From the NCBI RefSeq assembly GCF_002113375.1, contig NZ_NEHO01000021.1, positions 1-64,000 on the forward strand: a stretch of 64,000 nucleotides of DNA, read 5' to 3'. The first letter of the stretch is position 1; each line of letters opens with the position of its first letter. The notes beneath the pieces were generated by a model. It did no database searches and was not told the DNA's origin. It worked only from the letters and a program-made list of their open reading frames with translations. A program made the translations under genes and the position numbers. The stretch comes from Pseudomonas sp. R37(2017). GTDB lineage: Bacteria; Pseudomonadota; Gammaproteobacteria; Pseudomonadales; Pseudomonadaceae. This document shows, one piece after another, positions 16,717-25,479 of this stretch.

Positions 16717-17388
16717 ATGTCAGCCCCCGAATCCACCCTCCTCGACAGCTGGCACCACAACGCCCGGGCCTGGATCGACGCCATCCGCACGGGCAGCATC
16801 GAAAGCCGCCAACAGGTCACCGACCAGGCCATTCTCCTGGCGGTGCTCGGTCGCCAGCCCGAGCGCGTGCTCGACCTGGGTTGCGGCGAAGGCTGGTTGT
16901 TGCGTGCGCTGGCTGACCGTGCCATCGATGCGGTGGGCGTGGATGGCGATGCAACGCTGGCAGAGGCGGCGCGGGCGGCGGGTTCTTCGCCGGTGCACGT
17001 GGCGAGTTACGAAGCGCTGGCAGAGGCGCAAGTCGACATCGGCCGCGACTACAACCTGATCTGCGCCAACTTCGCCCTGCTGCACCAGGACATCATTCCC
17101 CTGCTCGGCGCCATGAACACCCTGCTCGCCCCGGGTGGCGCGCTGGTGATCCAGACACTGCATCCGTGGGCTGCGGCGGCAGGCGATTATCAGGATGGCT
17201 GGCGGGAAGAGACCTTCGCCGGCTTCAAGGGGCAGTGGCAACCGATGCCGTGGTATTTCCGTACCCTGTCCAGTTGGCTCAATGCCCTGGACATGGCCGG
17301 CTTTACGCTGGCCGGCCTGCAGGAACCGCAACACCCGCAAAGCCCCGTGCCGCAGTCGTTACTGTTGGTGGCCGAGCCACGCCTGTAG
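16717..17388 (+). CDS. SAM-dependent class I methyltransferase
   Basis: A 223-residue methyltransferase with the SAM-binding motif VLDLGCGEGWLL (about residues 49-60), the acidic VGVDGD strand end and the later NLICANFALLH motif. The substrate cannot be told from sequence. The ATG at 16717 is preferred to an upstream in-frame TTG. The TAG stop belongs to the edge of a REP element (CTGTAGGAGC), so the C-terminus has been set by the repeat and may differ from relatives. Confidence 0.82.
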   Translation: MSAPESTLLDSWHHNARAWIDAIRTGSIESRQQVTDQAILLAVLGRQPERVLDLGCGEGWLLRALADRAIDAVGVDGDATLAEAARAAGSSPVHVASYEALAEAQVDIGRDYNLICANFALLHQDIIPLLGAMNTLLAPGGALVIQTLHPWAAAAGDYQDGWREETFAGFKGQWQPMPWYFRTLSSWLNALDMAGFTLAGLQEPQHPQSPVPQSLLLVAEPRL

Positions 17389-17475
17389 GAGCGAACATGT
17401 TCGCGATGGGGCCGGCACATCCAACATCGATGTCGCCTGATACGCCGCCATCGCGAGCATGCTCGCTCCTACAGG
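17382..17475. repeat. REP pair overlapping a stop codon
   Basis: An inverted GAGC-type pair whose left edge provides the TAG of the methyltransferase gene. The left arm carries changed symmetric bases (GAACATGTTCGC), a paired change that preserves the stem. It lies beyond the 3' end of metE. Confidence 0.9.
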
Positions 17476-17485
17476 TTTTCTGGCG

Positions 17486-19774
17486 TCAGGCCCATTCTTT
17501 GCGCAGTTGGCGCGCCGCATTGACCATGTGCACCAGCGCTGCCTCGGTTTCCGGCCAGCCGCGGGTTTTCAGGCCGCAGTCGGGGTTGACCCACAGGCGC
17601 TCGGCGGGGATGCGCTTGGCCGCCTTGCGCAGCAGGTTGGCCATTTCTGCGGAGTCCGGCACCCGTGGCGAGTGGATGTCGTATACACCCGGACCGATTT
17701 CATTCGGGTAGGCGAAGGCTTCGAACGCGTCCAGCAGCTCCATGTCCGAGCGCGAGGTTTCGATGGTGATCACGTCGGCATCCATGGCGGCGATGGACTC
17801 GATCACATCGTTGAACTCGCTGTAGCACATGTGGGTGTGGATCTGGGTTTCGTCGCGCACGCCAGAGGCGCACAGGCGGAACACTTCCGTCGCCCAGTCC
17901 AGGTAGTACTGCCACTGCGCCTGGCGCAACGGCAGGCCCTCGCGGAACGCGGCTTCGTCGATCTGCACGATCTTGATGCCGGCGGCTTCCAGATCGACCA
18001 CTTCGTCGCGAATCGCCAGCGCCAGTTGGCGGGCCTGCACTTCGCGGCTGATATCTTCACGGGGGAACGACCACATCAGCATGGTCACGGGACCGGTCAG
18101 CATGCCCTTCATCACTTTGTCGGTGAGGCCCTGGGCGTAGCGGATCCACTCCACGGTCATGGCTTTCGGACGGCTCAGGTCGCCGAAGATCACCGCCGGT
18201 TTCACGCAGCGCGAACCGTAGCTCTGGACCCAGCCGAAACGGGTGAACACGTAGCCGTCGAGTTGCTCGGCGAAGTATTCGACCATGTCATTACGCTCGG
18301 CTTCACCGTGCACCAGCACATCCAGGCCCAGATGCTCCTGCACTTGCACGGCGTGACGGATCTCGCTGTGCATCGCTTCGGTATATTCGGTTTCGGTCAG
18401 CTTGCCTTGCTTGAATGACTGGCGTGCCAAACGGATAGACGCGGTTTGCGGATACGAACCGATAGTGGTGGTCGGAAACAGCGGCAGATTCAAGCCGGCG
18501 CGTTGTTTCTCGATACGCCGGGCAAACGGCGAGTGACGCTGGCTGTCCCTGGCGGTGATCGCCGCAACCCGCGCCTGAACAGCCGGTTTATGAATGCGTG
18601 GCGACGCAGCGCGATTGGCCTGCACGGCACGGCTTTGACTTAGCGCCTCAAGCACCTTTGGCGCTTCGGGCTCGTTGACCGCCTGCGCCAACACCGCCAC
18701 TTCTTCGCACTTCTGCACGGCAAACGCCAGCCAGCTTTTCAGTTCGGCATCGAGCTTGTCTTCACGACCCAGGTCGACCGGGCTGTGCAACAGCGAGCAG
18801 GACGGCGCGACCCACAGGCGATCACCCAGGCGCTCGTGAGCATGCTGCAAGGTGGCCAGGGTGTTTTCCAGGTCGCAGCGCCAGACGTTACGGCCATTGA
18901 CCACACCCAGCGACAGCACTTTGTAGGCCGGCAGGCGGTCGAGGATGGTCGGGAACTGCTCAGGCGCGCGGACGAGGTCGATGTGCAGGCCATCCACAGG
19001 CAGGTTGGCAGCCAGGCCGAGGTTTTCTTCCAGGCCACCGAAGTAAGTGGCGACCAGTTTCTTCAGCGGGTCACGCTGAATCAGGTTGTAGGCGCGTTCG
19101 AAGGCGTTTTTCCACTCCTGCGGCAGATCGAGCACCAGGATCGGCTCGTCGATTTGCACCCATTCAACCCCTTGTGCGGCGAGGCGCTGGAAGATCTGAC
19201 CGTACAGCGGCAACAGGCGCTCGAGCAGTTCGAGCTTGTCGAATTCGGCGCCCTTGGCCTTGCCCAGCCACAGGTAAGTCAGCGGGCCGATGATCACCGG
19301 CTTGACGTTGTGCCCCAGCATGCGGGCTTCTTCGACTTCCTCGAACAACTGATCCCAACCGAGCTGGAACTGTTGCTCGGCGCTGAATTCAGGCACGAGG
19401 TAGTGATAGTTGGTGTCGAACCACTTGGTCATTTCCTGGGCGTGGGCGCCGCCGCAGCAGCTGTCGGTCACACCGCGAGCCATACCGAACAGGGTTTGCA
19501 GGCTGGCCTGGCCGTCGTGGGGGCGGAAGCGCTCAGGGATCACGCCGAACATCAACGAGTGGGTCAGGACCTGGTCGTACCAGGCGAAGTCGCCGACCGG
19601 CAACAGCTCGATCCCGGCTTTTTTCTGCAAGTCCCAGTGGGTCTTGCGCAGATCACGGCCCACGGCACGCAGACCGGCTTCGTCGAGTTCGCCCTTCCAG
19701 AACGCCTCTTGAGCCTTTTTCAGTTCACGGTCGCGACCGATGCGCGGAAATCCAAGGGAATGGGCCAAGGCCAT
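17486..19774 (-). CDS. metE: Cobalamin-independent methionine synthase
   Basis: A 762-residue MetE, full length for the family. It transfers the methyl group of 5-methyltetrahydropteroyl-triglutamate to homocysteine. The N-terminal half (LGFPRIGRDRELKKA) and catalytic C-terminal half (from about 430, TTTIGSYPQT) are both present, as are the zinc ligand regions HMCYSEFND and NPDCGLKTRGW. The ATG at 19774 has TGGAG upstream. A TGAG-N5-CTCA box about 55 bases upstream suggests LysR-type MetR control; metR is not adjacent. No room exists for a cobalamin riboswitch in the short leader. Confidence 0.96.
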   Translation of the reverse strand: MALAHSLGFPRIGRDRELKKAQEAFWKGELDEAGLRAVGRDLRKTHWDLQKKAGIELLPVGDFAWYDQVLTHSLMFGVIPERFRPHDGQASLQTLFGMARGVTDSCCGGAHAQEMTKWFDTNYHYLVPEFSAEQQFQLGWDQLFEEVEEARMLGHNVKPVIIGPLTYLWLGKAKGAEFDKLELLERLLPLYGQIFQRLAAQGVEWVQIDEPILVLDLPQEWKNAFERAYNLIQRDPLKKLVATYFGGLEENLGLAANLPVDGLHIDLVRAPEQFPTILDRLPAYKVLSLGVVNGRNVWRCDLENTLATLQHAHERLGDRLWVAPSCSLLHSPVDLGREDKLDAELKSWLAFAVQKCEEVAVLAQAVNEPEAPKVLEALSQSRAVQANRAASPRIHKPAVQARVAAITARDSQRHSPFARRIEKQRAGLNLPLFPTTTIGSYPQTASIRLARQSFKQGKLTETEYTEAMHSEIRHAVQVQEHLGLDVLVHGEAERNDMVEYFAEQLDGYVFTRFGWVQSYGSRCVKPAVIFGDLSRPKAMTVEWIRYAQGLTDKVMKGMLTGPVTMLMWSFPREDISREVQARQLALAIRDEVVDLEAAGIKIVQIDEAAFREGLPLRQAQWQYYLDWATEVFRLCASGVRDETQIHTHMCYSEFNDVIESIAAMDADVITIETSRSDMELLDAFEAFAYPNEIGPGVYDIHSPRVPDSAEMANLLRKAAKRIPAERLWVNPDCGLKTRGWPETEAALVHMVNAARQLRKEWA

Positions 19775-19828
19775 GACAAATAACTCCAATGCGTTCTCAA
19801 TGGGGCCATTGTCGACAGTGCCAGCGAG

Positions 19829-19841
19829 TGAGACAAACTCA
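19829..19841. promoter_or_regulatory. MetR-like box upstream of metE
   Basis: TGAGACAAACTCA is a perfect TGAG-N5-CTCA dyad, close to the TGAA-N5-TTCA MetR consensus of enteric bacteria. It lies 55 bases upstream of the metE start. Confidence 0.45.
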
Positions 19842-19886
19842 TTTTAATCTTGATGATCACAAGTTCTTCTCATGATAAGAGGCGCT

Positions 19887-20006
19887 ATGCAACTGCCGCT
19901 GAATGGATTCAACGCACTCGACCCGATGTTCAACCTTACCTGCGTGTGCGCAAGCCGCGTCAATGGCATCATCACCCGCTACGAAGGCATCGATGCCCCC
20001 CTCTGA
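19887..20006 (+). CDS. Small open reading frame of unknown status
   Basis: Thirty-nine codons beginning MQLPLNGFNALDPMF and containing a CVCA motif, read divergently from metE. The ribosome-binding sequence AAGAGGCG precedes the ATG. No family is recognised. It may be a short gene or the remnant of something lost upstream of phuU. Confidence 0.35.
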   Translation: MQLPLNGFNALDPMFNLTCVCASRVNGIITRYEGIDAPL

Positions 20007-20026
20007 TCGGCGAAGGAATAGTCCCG

Positions 20027-20107
20027 ATGCGTATGAAAACACTGCCGGGCTGTGCCACGGCGTTCTCCCCGGACGCCAAGGCCAAGACCGCCGAGATCAC
20101 CCAATGA
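20027..20107 (+). CDS. Small open reading frame coupled to phuU
   Basis: Twenty-six codons (MRMKTLPGCATAFSPDAK...) preceded by GAAGGAA. Its TGA overlaps the ATG of the permease gene by four bases. It could be a leader peptide that couples translation, or the tail of a deleted upstream gene. Confidence 0.35.
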   Translation: MRMKTLPGCATAFSPDAKAKTAEITQ

Positions 20108-21141
20108 CGGCGATTTTTCGGCCGCGCCCGACGTTGATCTGTTTGTTGCTGTTGCTGGTGCTGGTGTTCTGGCTGTCCCTGGCCCTCGGGCCAGTCAGCC
20201 TGCCGCTGGGCGATACCCTGCTGGCCGGGATGCGTCTGCTCGGGTTGCCGCTGGAAGGTGGCGACACGCAACAGGCGCAACTGATCCTCGGGCAGATTCG
20301 CCTGCCGCGCAGCCTGCTCGGCATTGCCGTGGGTTCGGTACTGGCGTTGTCCGGCGTGGCGATGCAGGGGTTGTTCCGCAACCCCTTGGCTGACCCGGGC
20401 CTGGTCGGCGTCTCCGGTGGCGCGGCGCTCGGTGCCGCCATCGCCATCGTCGGTGGCAGCCTTTTGGGTGGCATGCCGCCCGCGGTTGAACCTTATCTGC
20501 TGTCGCTCAGTGCCTTCGCCGGTGGCTTGATCGTCACGGCGGTGGTGTATCGCTGCGGCCGCCGCAACGGGCAAACCGACGTTGCCACCATGCTGCTGGC
20601 GGGTGTGGCGATGACGGCCATGGCCGGTGCCGGCGTGGGGCTGTTCACCTATCTGGCCGATGATGCGACCCTGCGCACACTGACGTTCTGGAACCTGGGC
20701 AGCCTCAACGGTGCCAGCTACCCGCGCCTGTGGCCGTTGTTGATCGTCACCCTCGGCGTGGCGTTGTGGTTGCCACGGCGGGCGACGGCGCTCAATGCCA
20801 TGTTGCTGGGCGAATCGGAGGCCCGTCACCTGGGCTTCGACATCGAGCGGATCAAGCTTGAGCTGGTGCTGTGCACGGCGCTTGGCGTCGGCGCGGCCGT
20901 CGCGGCGGCCGGCCTGATCGGTTTTATCGGCCTGGTGGTGCCGCACCTGATGCGCCTGCTGGTCGGCCCGGATCACCGGGTGTTGCTGCCCGCGTCGTTG
21001 CTGGCCGGCGCCAGCCTGCTGCTGTTGGCCGACCTGGCCGCACGCCTTGTGTTGGCGCCGGCAGAATTGCCCATCGGCATCGTGACCGCCTTGATCGGTG
21101 CGCCGTTCTTTCTATACCTGCTGGTACGAGGACGTTCCTGA
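20104..21141 (+). CDS. phuU: FecCD-family haem ABC permease (PhuU-like)
   Basis: A 345-residue permease with about ten membrane helices, including the family motif RLPRSLLGIAVGSVLALSG (about residues 66-84) and the cytoplasmic coupling segment with LGESEARHLG (about 238-247). It belongs to the BtuC/HmuU/FhuB type. The following genes (ATPase, ChaN-like lipoprotein) match phuUVW of P. aeruginosa, so haem is the likely cargo. The expected binding protein PhuT, PhuS and receptor PhuR are not upstream. The ATG gives a four-base overlap with the preceding mini-ORF. Confidence 0.82.
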   Translation: MTAIFRPRPTLICLLLLLVLVFWLSLALGPVSLPLGDTLLAGMRLLGLPLEGGDTQQAQLILGQIRLPRSLLGIAVGSVLALSGVAMQGLFRNPLADPGLVGVSGGAALGAAIAIVGGSLLGGMPPAVEPYLLSLSAFAGGLIVTAVVYRCGRRNGQTDVATMLLAGVAMTAMAGAGVGLFTYLADDATLRTLTFWNLGSLNGASYPRLWPLLIVTLGVALWLPRRATALNAMLLGESEARHLGFDIERIKLELVLCTALGVGAAVAAAGLIGFIGLVVPHLMRLLVGPDHRVLLPASLLAGASLLLLADLAARLVLAPAELPIGIVTALIGAPFFLYLLVRGRS

Positions 21142-21908
21142 TGCTGCGGGCAAACAATCTGCTGGTACGCCGTGGCAATCGCACGGTACTGGCGAACATC
21201 GATATCCGATTGCACCCCGGTGAAGTACTCGGCGTGCTGGGACCGAACGGCGCCGGCAAAAGCACCCTGCTCGCCGCGTTGTGCGGCGAACTGGCGAGCA
21301 GCGCAGGCACCGTCAGCCTCGACGAGCGTCCGCTCGCCGACTGGCCGGGTCAGGAGCGGGCCAAACGCCTGGCGGTGCTGCCGCAGAGTTCGAGCCTGAA
21401 CTTTGCGTTCTCGGTCAATGAAGTCGTCGGCATGGGTCGCTTGCCTCACGCCAGCGGTCGTGTGCGCGATGGCGAAATCGTCGCCGAGGCACTCCGCTGC
21501 GCCGATGCCCTGCACCTGGCCGAACGCAGCTATCTGGCCCTGTCCGGCGGCGAACGCCAGCGTGTGCATCTGGCGCGGGTGCTCGCTCAACTCTGGCCGG
21601 GGGCCGAAGGGCAAACCCTGCTGCTCGATGAACCGACGTCGATGCTCGATCCGTTGCACCAGCACACCATTTTGCAAGCCGTGCGCGACTTCGCCGAGCG
21701 CGGGGCCGCCGTGCTGGTGATTCTGCACGACCTCAACCTGGCTGCACGCTACTGCGATCAACTACTGTTGTTGCAACAAGGCCTGCCCCACGCCTACGGT
21801 CCCCCGGCACAGGTGCTGACCGCCGAAGCACTGGCGGCGGTGTATGGTTTGGAGGTGCTGATCCATCAACATCCGGAACGTGGCCATCCGTTGATCATCG
21901 CGCGTTGA
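21141..21908 (+). CDS. phuV: Haem ABC transporter ATP-binding protein (PhuV-like)
   Basis: A 255-residue ABC ATPase: Walker A GPNGAGKST (about 34-42), Q-loop LPQSS, signature LSGGERQR, Walker B LLLDEPTSML and the H-loop in VILHDL. Length and the TGATG overlap with the permease are typical of HmuV/PhuV. It energises uptake of haem or a related ligand through the PhuU pore. Confidence 0.87.
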   Translation: MLRANNLLVRRGNRTVLANIDIRLHPGEVLGVLGPNGAGKSTLLAALCGELASSAGTVSLDERPLADWPGQERAKRLAVLPQSSSLNFAFSVNEVVGMGRLPHASGRVRDGEIVAEALRCADALHLAERSYLALSGGERQRVHLARVLAQLWPGAEGQTLLLDEPTSMLDPLHQHTILQAVRDFAERGAAVLVILHDLNLAARYCDQLLLLQQGLPHAYGPPAQVLTAEALAAVYGLEVLIHQHPERGHPLIIAR

Positions 21909-21914
21909 AACCGT

Positions 21915-21950
21915 CCCCCTCCTTCATTGATCGAGGGGGCTTCTATCTTT
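21915..21950 (+). terminator. Hairpin between phuV and phuW
   Basis: CCCCCTC / GAGGGGG stem with an 11-base loop, then CTTCTATCTTTT. It is a weak or leaky terminator that could lower phuW expression. Confidence 0.55.
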
Positions 21951-21963
21951 TCAAGGAAAACCG

Positions 21964-22848
21964 ATGCGCTTTCTGTTGCTGTGTGCATTCAGCCTGCTGG
22001 TTGCCTGCCAATCCCATTCCGTAACGCCGCCTCCGGCACCGATTGCCCCGCAAGGGCGCGATCATGCCGACCTCGGTGTCATCCGCGAACTCGCCAGCGG
22101 TCGCACGCTGACCCCGCAGGAACTGGTCGAGCGCCTGGCCGCCGCACCTCGGGTACTGGTCGGTGAACAGCACGACAACCCGGACCACCACGCCCTGCAG
22201 CTCTGGTTGCTGCGCGAACTGGCGGCACAACGTCCCCAGGGCAGCCTGCTGATGGAAATGCTCAACCCCGACCAACAGGCCAAAGTCGATGCCGCGCAGG
22301 TCGCGACCCGCGCTGGCCAGCCACCGGCCGACGCGTTCACGGCGCTGGCCTGGCAGGCCAATTGGGACTGGAGCGTCTATGGCGCCCTCGTCACCTACGC
22401 GCTGCACCAACCCTATCCACTGCTGGCGGCGAACCTGGATCGCGCGCAGATCATGCAGATCTACAAGCAGCGCCCGGTGCTCGCAGGGCAAGCGTCCACA
22501 ACCCAACAGGTGCAGGCGACCTTGCTCGACGATATCCGCGAATCCCATTGCGGCCTGTTGCCCGAAGCCCAGATGCCGGCCATGCTCGCCGTGCAGCAAC
22601 AGCGTGACCGGCGCATGGCCGAACGCCTGATGGCCGCGCCGACACCGGCATTGCTGCTGGCCGGCGCGTTCCATGTGCGCAAGGACCTGGGGGTGCCGCT
22701 GCACCTCAAGGACCTGGGTGCCGGTGAAGGCAACGCCGTGCTGATCCTGGCCGAAGCGGGCAAGACCGTGACCGCCGACAGCGCGGATTACGTGTGGTAC
22801 ACCGCCGCACAGCCGGCACAGGATCATTGCGCGAAGCTGCGTCGATAA
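21964..22848 (+). CDS. phuW: ChaN-family haem-associated lipoprotein (PhuW-like)
   Basis: A 294-residue lipoprotein: signal peptide and lipobox LLVAC (Cys16), then a ChaN domain with the opening VLVGEQHDNPDHH (about 61-73). ChaN proteins bind haem or iron at the outer membrane, and PhuW is the last gene of the P. aeruginosa phu operon. AAGGAAA lies before the start. A hairpin separates it from phuV. Confidence 0.82.
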   Translation: MRFLLLCAFSLLVACQSHSVTPPPAPIAPQGRDHADLGVIRELASGRTLTPQELVERLAAAPRVLVGEQHDNPDHHALQLWLLRELAAQRPQGSLLMEMLNPDQQAKVDAAQVATRAGQPPADAFTALAWQANWDWSVYGALVTYALHQPYPLLAANLDRAQIMQIYKQRPVLAGQASTTQQVQATLLDDIRESHCGLLPEAQMPAMLAVQQQRDRRMAERLMAAPTPALLLAGAFHVRKDLGVPLHLKDLGAGEGNAVLILAEAGKTVTADSADYVWYTAAQPAQDHCAKLRR

Positions 22849-23183
22849 TCCTGAGCGCAAAGAATGTGGCGAGGGGGCTTGCCCCCGTTGGACTACGAAG
22901 TAGTCCCAAATACGGGCAATGCGTTTGTCAGGTAAACCGCATTCATCAGTTTGGCGACCGCTTCGCGGTCGAACGGGGGCAAGCCCCCTCGCCACAGGCA
23001 AGCCCCCTCGCCACAAGAGCACTTTCGCCCTGACGGCGCGACACTATGTCACGCCTCAGCGCCGGTCCAATGGTCGCATCCGCCCCTCGGGCACTGGCAC
23101 AGTTTGTTAACATCCCCGCGATTTTTTCGTCTGTACAGCCATCGTGCTGTCAGTTCAGCCTGTTCGACAGGATGCTTTTTTCC
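22849..23183. other. Intergenic: repeat and SCO gene promoter
   Basis: It is mostly the GGGGGCTTGCCCCC repeat (22864-23014). The rest is the upstream region of the SCO gene, with AGGATG about 12 bases before its start. No gene is seen. Confidence 0.6.
22864..23014. repeat. Inverted repeat GCGAGGGGGCTTGCCCCC with partial tandem copy
   Basis: The same family as at 12.3 kb. The right arm GGGGGCAAGCCCCCTCGCCA is followed by a second partial copy (GGCAAGCCCCCTCGCCACA), giving a local duplication of about 19 bases. Confidence 0.88.
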
Positions 23184-23789
23184 ATGAGTACTTCGTATAC
23201 CCGCCGAACCGTCCTGCAAGGCATGGGCCTGTTGAGCCTGGGCCTGCTCGCCGGTTGCGACGACAGCAGCAAGCTGTCGTTCAAGTACGGCAAAGACCTC
23301 AGCGACAAGATCATGGGGCGCAACTTCAAGCTCAAGGACACCCAGGGCGAAACCCGGATGCTGGGCAGCTATCGCGGCCTGATGCCGATGGTGTTCTTCG
23401 GTTTCACCCAATGCCCGGCCGTGTGCCCGACCACCCTGGCCCGCGCCGCGCAGGCCAAGAAGCTGATGGGTCGCGATGGCGAAAGGCTGCAGGTGGTCTT
23501 CATCACCCTGGACCCCGAGCGCGACACCCCGGAGCTGCTCGACAAGTACGTCAAGGCATTCGACCCGAGTTTCGAAGCGTTGTACGGCACCCTCGAAGAA
23601 ACCGCCGCCACCGCCAAGGAGTTCGGCGTGTTCTTCGAGAAAGTGCCGAGCGGCGACACCTATACCCTCTCCCATACCGCGACCAGCTATGTCTTCGACT
23701 CCCGGGGCAATCTGCGCCTGGGACTGTCCGCGTCCCTGACGGCCCAAGAGTGCGCAGAAGACCTGCTCACCGTAATGGAGGTTTGCTGA
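23184..23789 (+). CDS. SCO-family copper chaperone lipoprotein
   Basis: A 201-residue SCO1/SenC protein. After a lipobox (GLLAGC, Cys about 23) comes a thioredoxin-fold domain with the copper-binding CPAVCP motif (about residues 77-82) and the conserved His in YTLSHTAT. SCO proteins deliver copper or reduce cysteines for the CuA centre of cytochrome oxidase. The next gene encodes PCu(A)C, which works in the same step. The start at MSTSYTRR is chosen for the normal leader; earlier in-frame codons look non-coding. Confidence 0.9.
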   Translation: MSTSYTRRTVLQGMGLLSLGLLAGCDDSSKLSFKYGKDLSDKIMGRNFKLKDTQGETRMLGSYRGLMPMVFFGFTQCPAVCPTTLARAAQAKKLMGRDGERLQVVFITLDPERDTPELLDKYVKAFDPSFEALYGTLEETAATAKEFGVFFEKVPSGDTYTLSHTATSYVFDSRGNLRLGLSASLTAQECAEDLLTVMEVC

Positions 23790-23791
23790 AA

Positions 23792-24301
23792 ATGAATGCA
23801 CCGCAGGCTAAAAACCGTTTCGCACAAGGTTGCAGGCAACTGGCGCTGGGCCTGTCCCTGGCTGGCCTGGCCTTCCAGGCGTCGGCACACACCGAGGTCC
23901 AGGACGCCTGGGTCCGCGCCACCGTGGCCGGCCAGCCATCGAGCGGTGCCTTCATGACCGTCACCGCGAGCGGCGACAGCAAGCTGCTGAGCGTGCAGAC
24001 GCCGGTTGCCGGGCTGGTGCAGATTCATGAAATGAGCATGAAAGACGACGTGATGAAAATGCAGCAGGTGCCGTCCGTTGAGCTGCCGGCCGGTGAAGCG
24101 GTGAGCTTCGATCCCAACGGCTACCACATCATGCTGATGAACCTGACGAGCCAGATCAAGGAAGGCGACAAGGTGCCGCTGACCCTGACCGTGGAAGACG
24201 CCAAGGGTGTGAAAGAGTCGATTCAGGTTGAAGCCGTTGCCAAGGCGATCGCCACCATGGATCACAGCTCGATGCAACATGATCACAGCAAGATGAACTG
24301 A
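23792..24301 (+). CDS. PCu(A)C periplasmic copper chaperone
   Basis: A 169-residue exported protein. The leader ends near FQASA (about residue 32). The copper site H-x-M...M...H-x-M pattern is visible as IHEMSM, MKMQ and YHIMLM. A C-terminal tail MDHSSMQHDHSKM is rich in Met and His and may provide a second copper site. It starts three bases after the SCO gene, so both are one operon for oxidase copper loading. Confidence 0.88.
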   Translation: MNAPQAKNRFAQGCRQLALGLSLAGLAFQASAHTEVQDAWVRATVAGQPSSGAFMTVTASGDSKLLSVQTPVAGLVQIHEMSMKDDVMKMQQVPSVELPAGEAVSFDPNGYHIMLMNLTSQIKEGDKVPLTLTVEDAKGVKESIQVEAVAKAIATMDHSSMQHDHSKMN

Positions 24302-24315
24302 TTGGAAACACAGAA

Positions 24316-24419
24316 CCTGTAGGAGCGAGCATGCTCGCGATGGTCGTCAACGATGACACTGGCTGCCTGAGAGCCCGAGGTGTCTGGTCCACCATCGCGA
24401 GCATGCTCGCTCCTACAGG
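24316..24419. repeat. REP pair between convergent genes
   Basis: An inverted GAGCATGCTCGCGATGG pair fills the space between the 3' ends of the copper chaperone and ohr genes. Confidence 0.9.
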
Positions 24420-24430
24420 TTCAGTTCGAG

Positions 24431-24847
24431 TCAAACCAGCTTGAGCACGACCTTGATGTTGTTGCGCGTGGCTTTCGAGTACGGGCAGTACTGGTGTCCG
24501 GTGTCGACGATTTTCTGCGCCGTCTCGCGATCCAGCCCTGGCAGGCTGACATTGAGCCGCGCCTGAAGCAGATAACCGCCTTCATTGGTGCCCAGGTCGA
24601 CTTCGGCATCGATGGCCACATCCTTGGGCAATGCCACTTTCATTTCCCTGGCCGCCACCTGCATGGCGCCGATGAAACAGGCCGACCATCCGGCAGCGAA
24701 CAGTTGCTCGGGGTTGGTTCCGCCACCGCCAGCACCTGGCGACGACAGCTTCACATCGAGGATCCCGTCGGAGCTGCGCGACGCGCCGTCGCGCCCGCCG
24801 GTGGTGTGGGTCTGGGCGGTGTACAACACTTTATCGATCTGGCTCAT
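24431..24847 (-). CDS. ohr: Organic hydroperoxide resistance protein
   Basis: A 138-residue OsmC/Ohr-family peroxidase that reduces organic hydroperoxides. The two redox cysteines are in GWSACFIGA (about residue 58) and HQYCPYSKATR (about residue 122). Length and motifs fit Ohr rather than OsmC. The start MSQIDKV is preceded by GGAGGT; a longer reading is not needed. No ohrR regulator gene is adjacent. Confidence 0.92.
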   Translation of the reverse strand: MSQIDKVLYTAQTHTTGGRDGASRSSDGILDVKLSSPGAGGGGTNPEQLFAAGWSACFIGAMQVAAREMKVALPKDVAIDAEVDLGTNEGGYLLQARLNVSLPGLDRETAQKIVDTGHQYCPYSKATRNNIKVVLKLV

Positions 24848-24968
24848 GGTGACCTCCTGATTGAGTTGTAAGTAACCGATCCTGGCATCCCATCCAGTCG
24901 CCGGGATGGTCAATCAATATAGACGCCACAGGGCCACACCGTGGTCTATCCGACCGACGCCCGTTTCT

Positions 24969-25298
24969 TCATTTATGCGCCAACTTGTACCGGACGCAGT
25001 CCTCATAAAAGCTCTGCCGTACGGCAGTCGGCTGCAATCGCGACGAACTGTCATAAGTTTGTTCTGTAATGCCCAGAGCCATCATGCGCATCCAGGACTT
25101 GGCAAACTTGTAGACTTGGATCTTTTGCCGGGCGGCATACAGGGAAACACCGGAGAGTTTTAGTTCCTGTGCCCTTGCAGCGGTGCCCGCACCCCAACTG
25201 CACATGTACTTGTCATTGCTGGCCAGCTCTTTGGCTGGCGCCGAATTGGCAATACCCGCAACTACTAGCGGGACTAACGCGATCCATGTCTTGCGCAT
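24969..25298 (-). CDS. Small secreted protein of unknown function
   Basis: A 109-residue protein with a clear Sec leader (MRKTWIALVPLVVAGIANSAPA). The mature part has two cysteines (MCSWG and YEDCVRYK) that could form a disulfide, and predicted helices with many Lys/Arg. No family is recognised with confidence. It stands alone between ohr and the potE promoter, in DNA of slightly lower GC than its neighbours. Confidence 0.65.
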   Translation of the reverse strand: MRKTWIALVPLVVAGIANSAPAKELASNDKYMCSWGAGTAARAQELKLSGVSLYAARQKIQVYKFAKSWMRMMALGITEQTYDSSSRLQPTAVRQSFYEDCVRYKLAHK

Positions 25299-25479
25299 CT
25301 TGACCTGTTTAACTGGCTGAAAATGAATTAATTTTGCGGGGGAATTTTCAACTCGGGGGCCAGCATCGTGCCCTTTTTGCAAACTAGTGCAAAAACGGGA
25401 TGGCGGATGCCATTTCTTGCGAGTTTTCAATCCTTTGCTATAGATAGACTCTCAATCGGCAACTAAGTGAGGCAACGGA

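Larger units (their letters stand above)
19775..20103. other. Intergenic between metE and phuU
   Basis: It contains the metE promoter region with a MetR-like box and two short open reading frames on the plus strand, described separately. No phuT-like or other full gene is present. Confidence 0.6.

Noticed and set aside
19775..19890. Cobalamin riboswitch upstream of metE
   Set aside because: The leader is too short and no B12-box sequence is seen; a MetR-like dyad is the better candidate.
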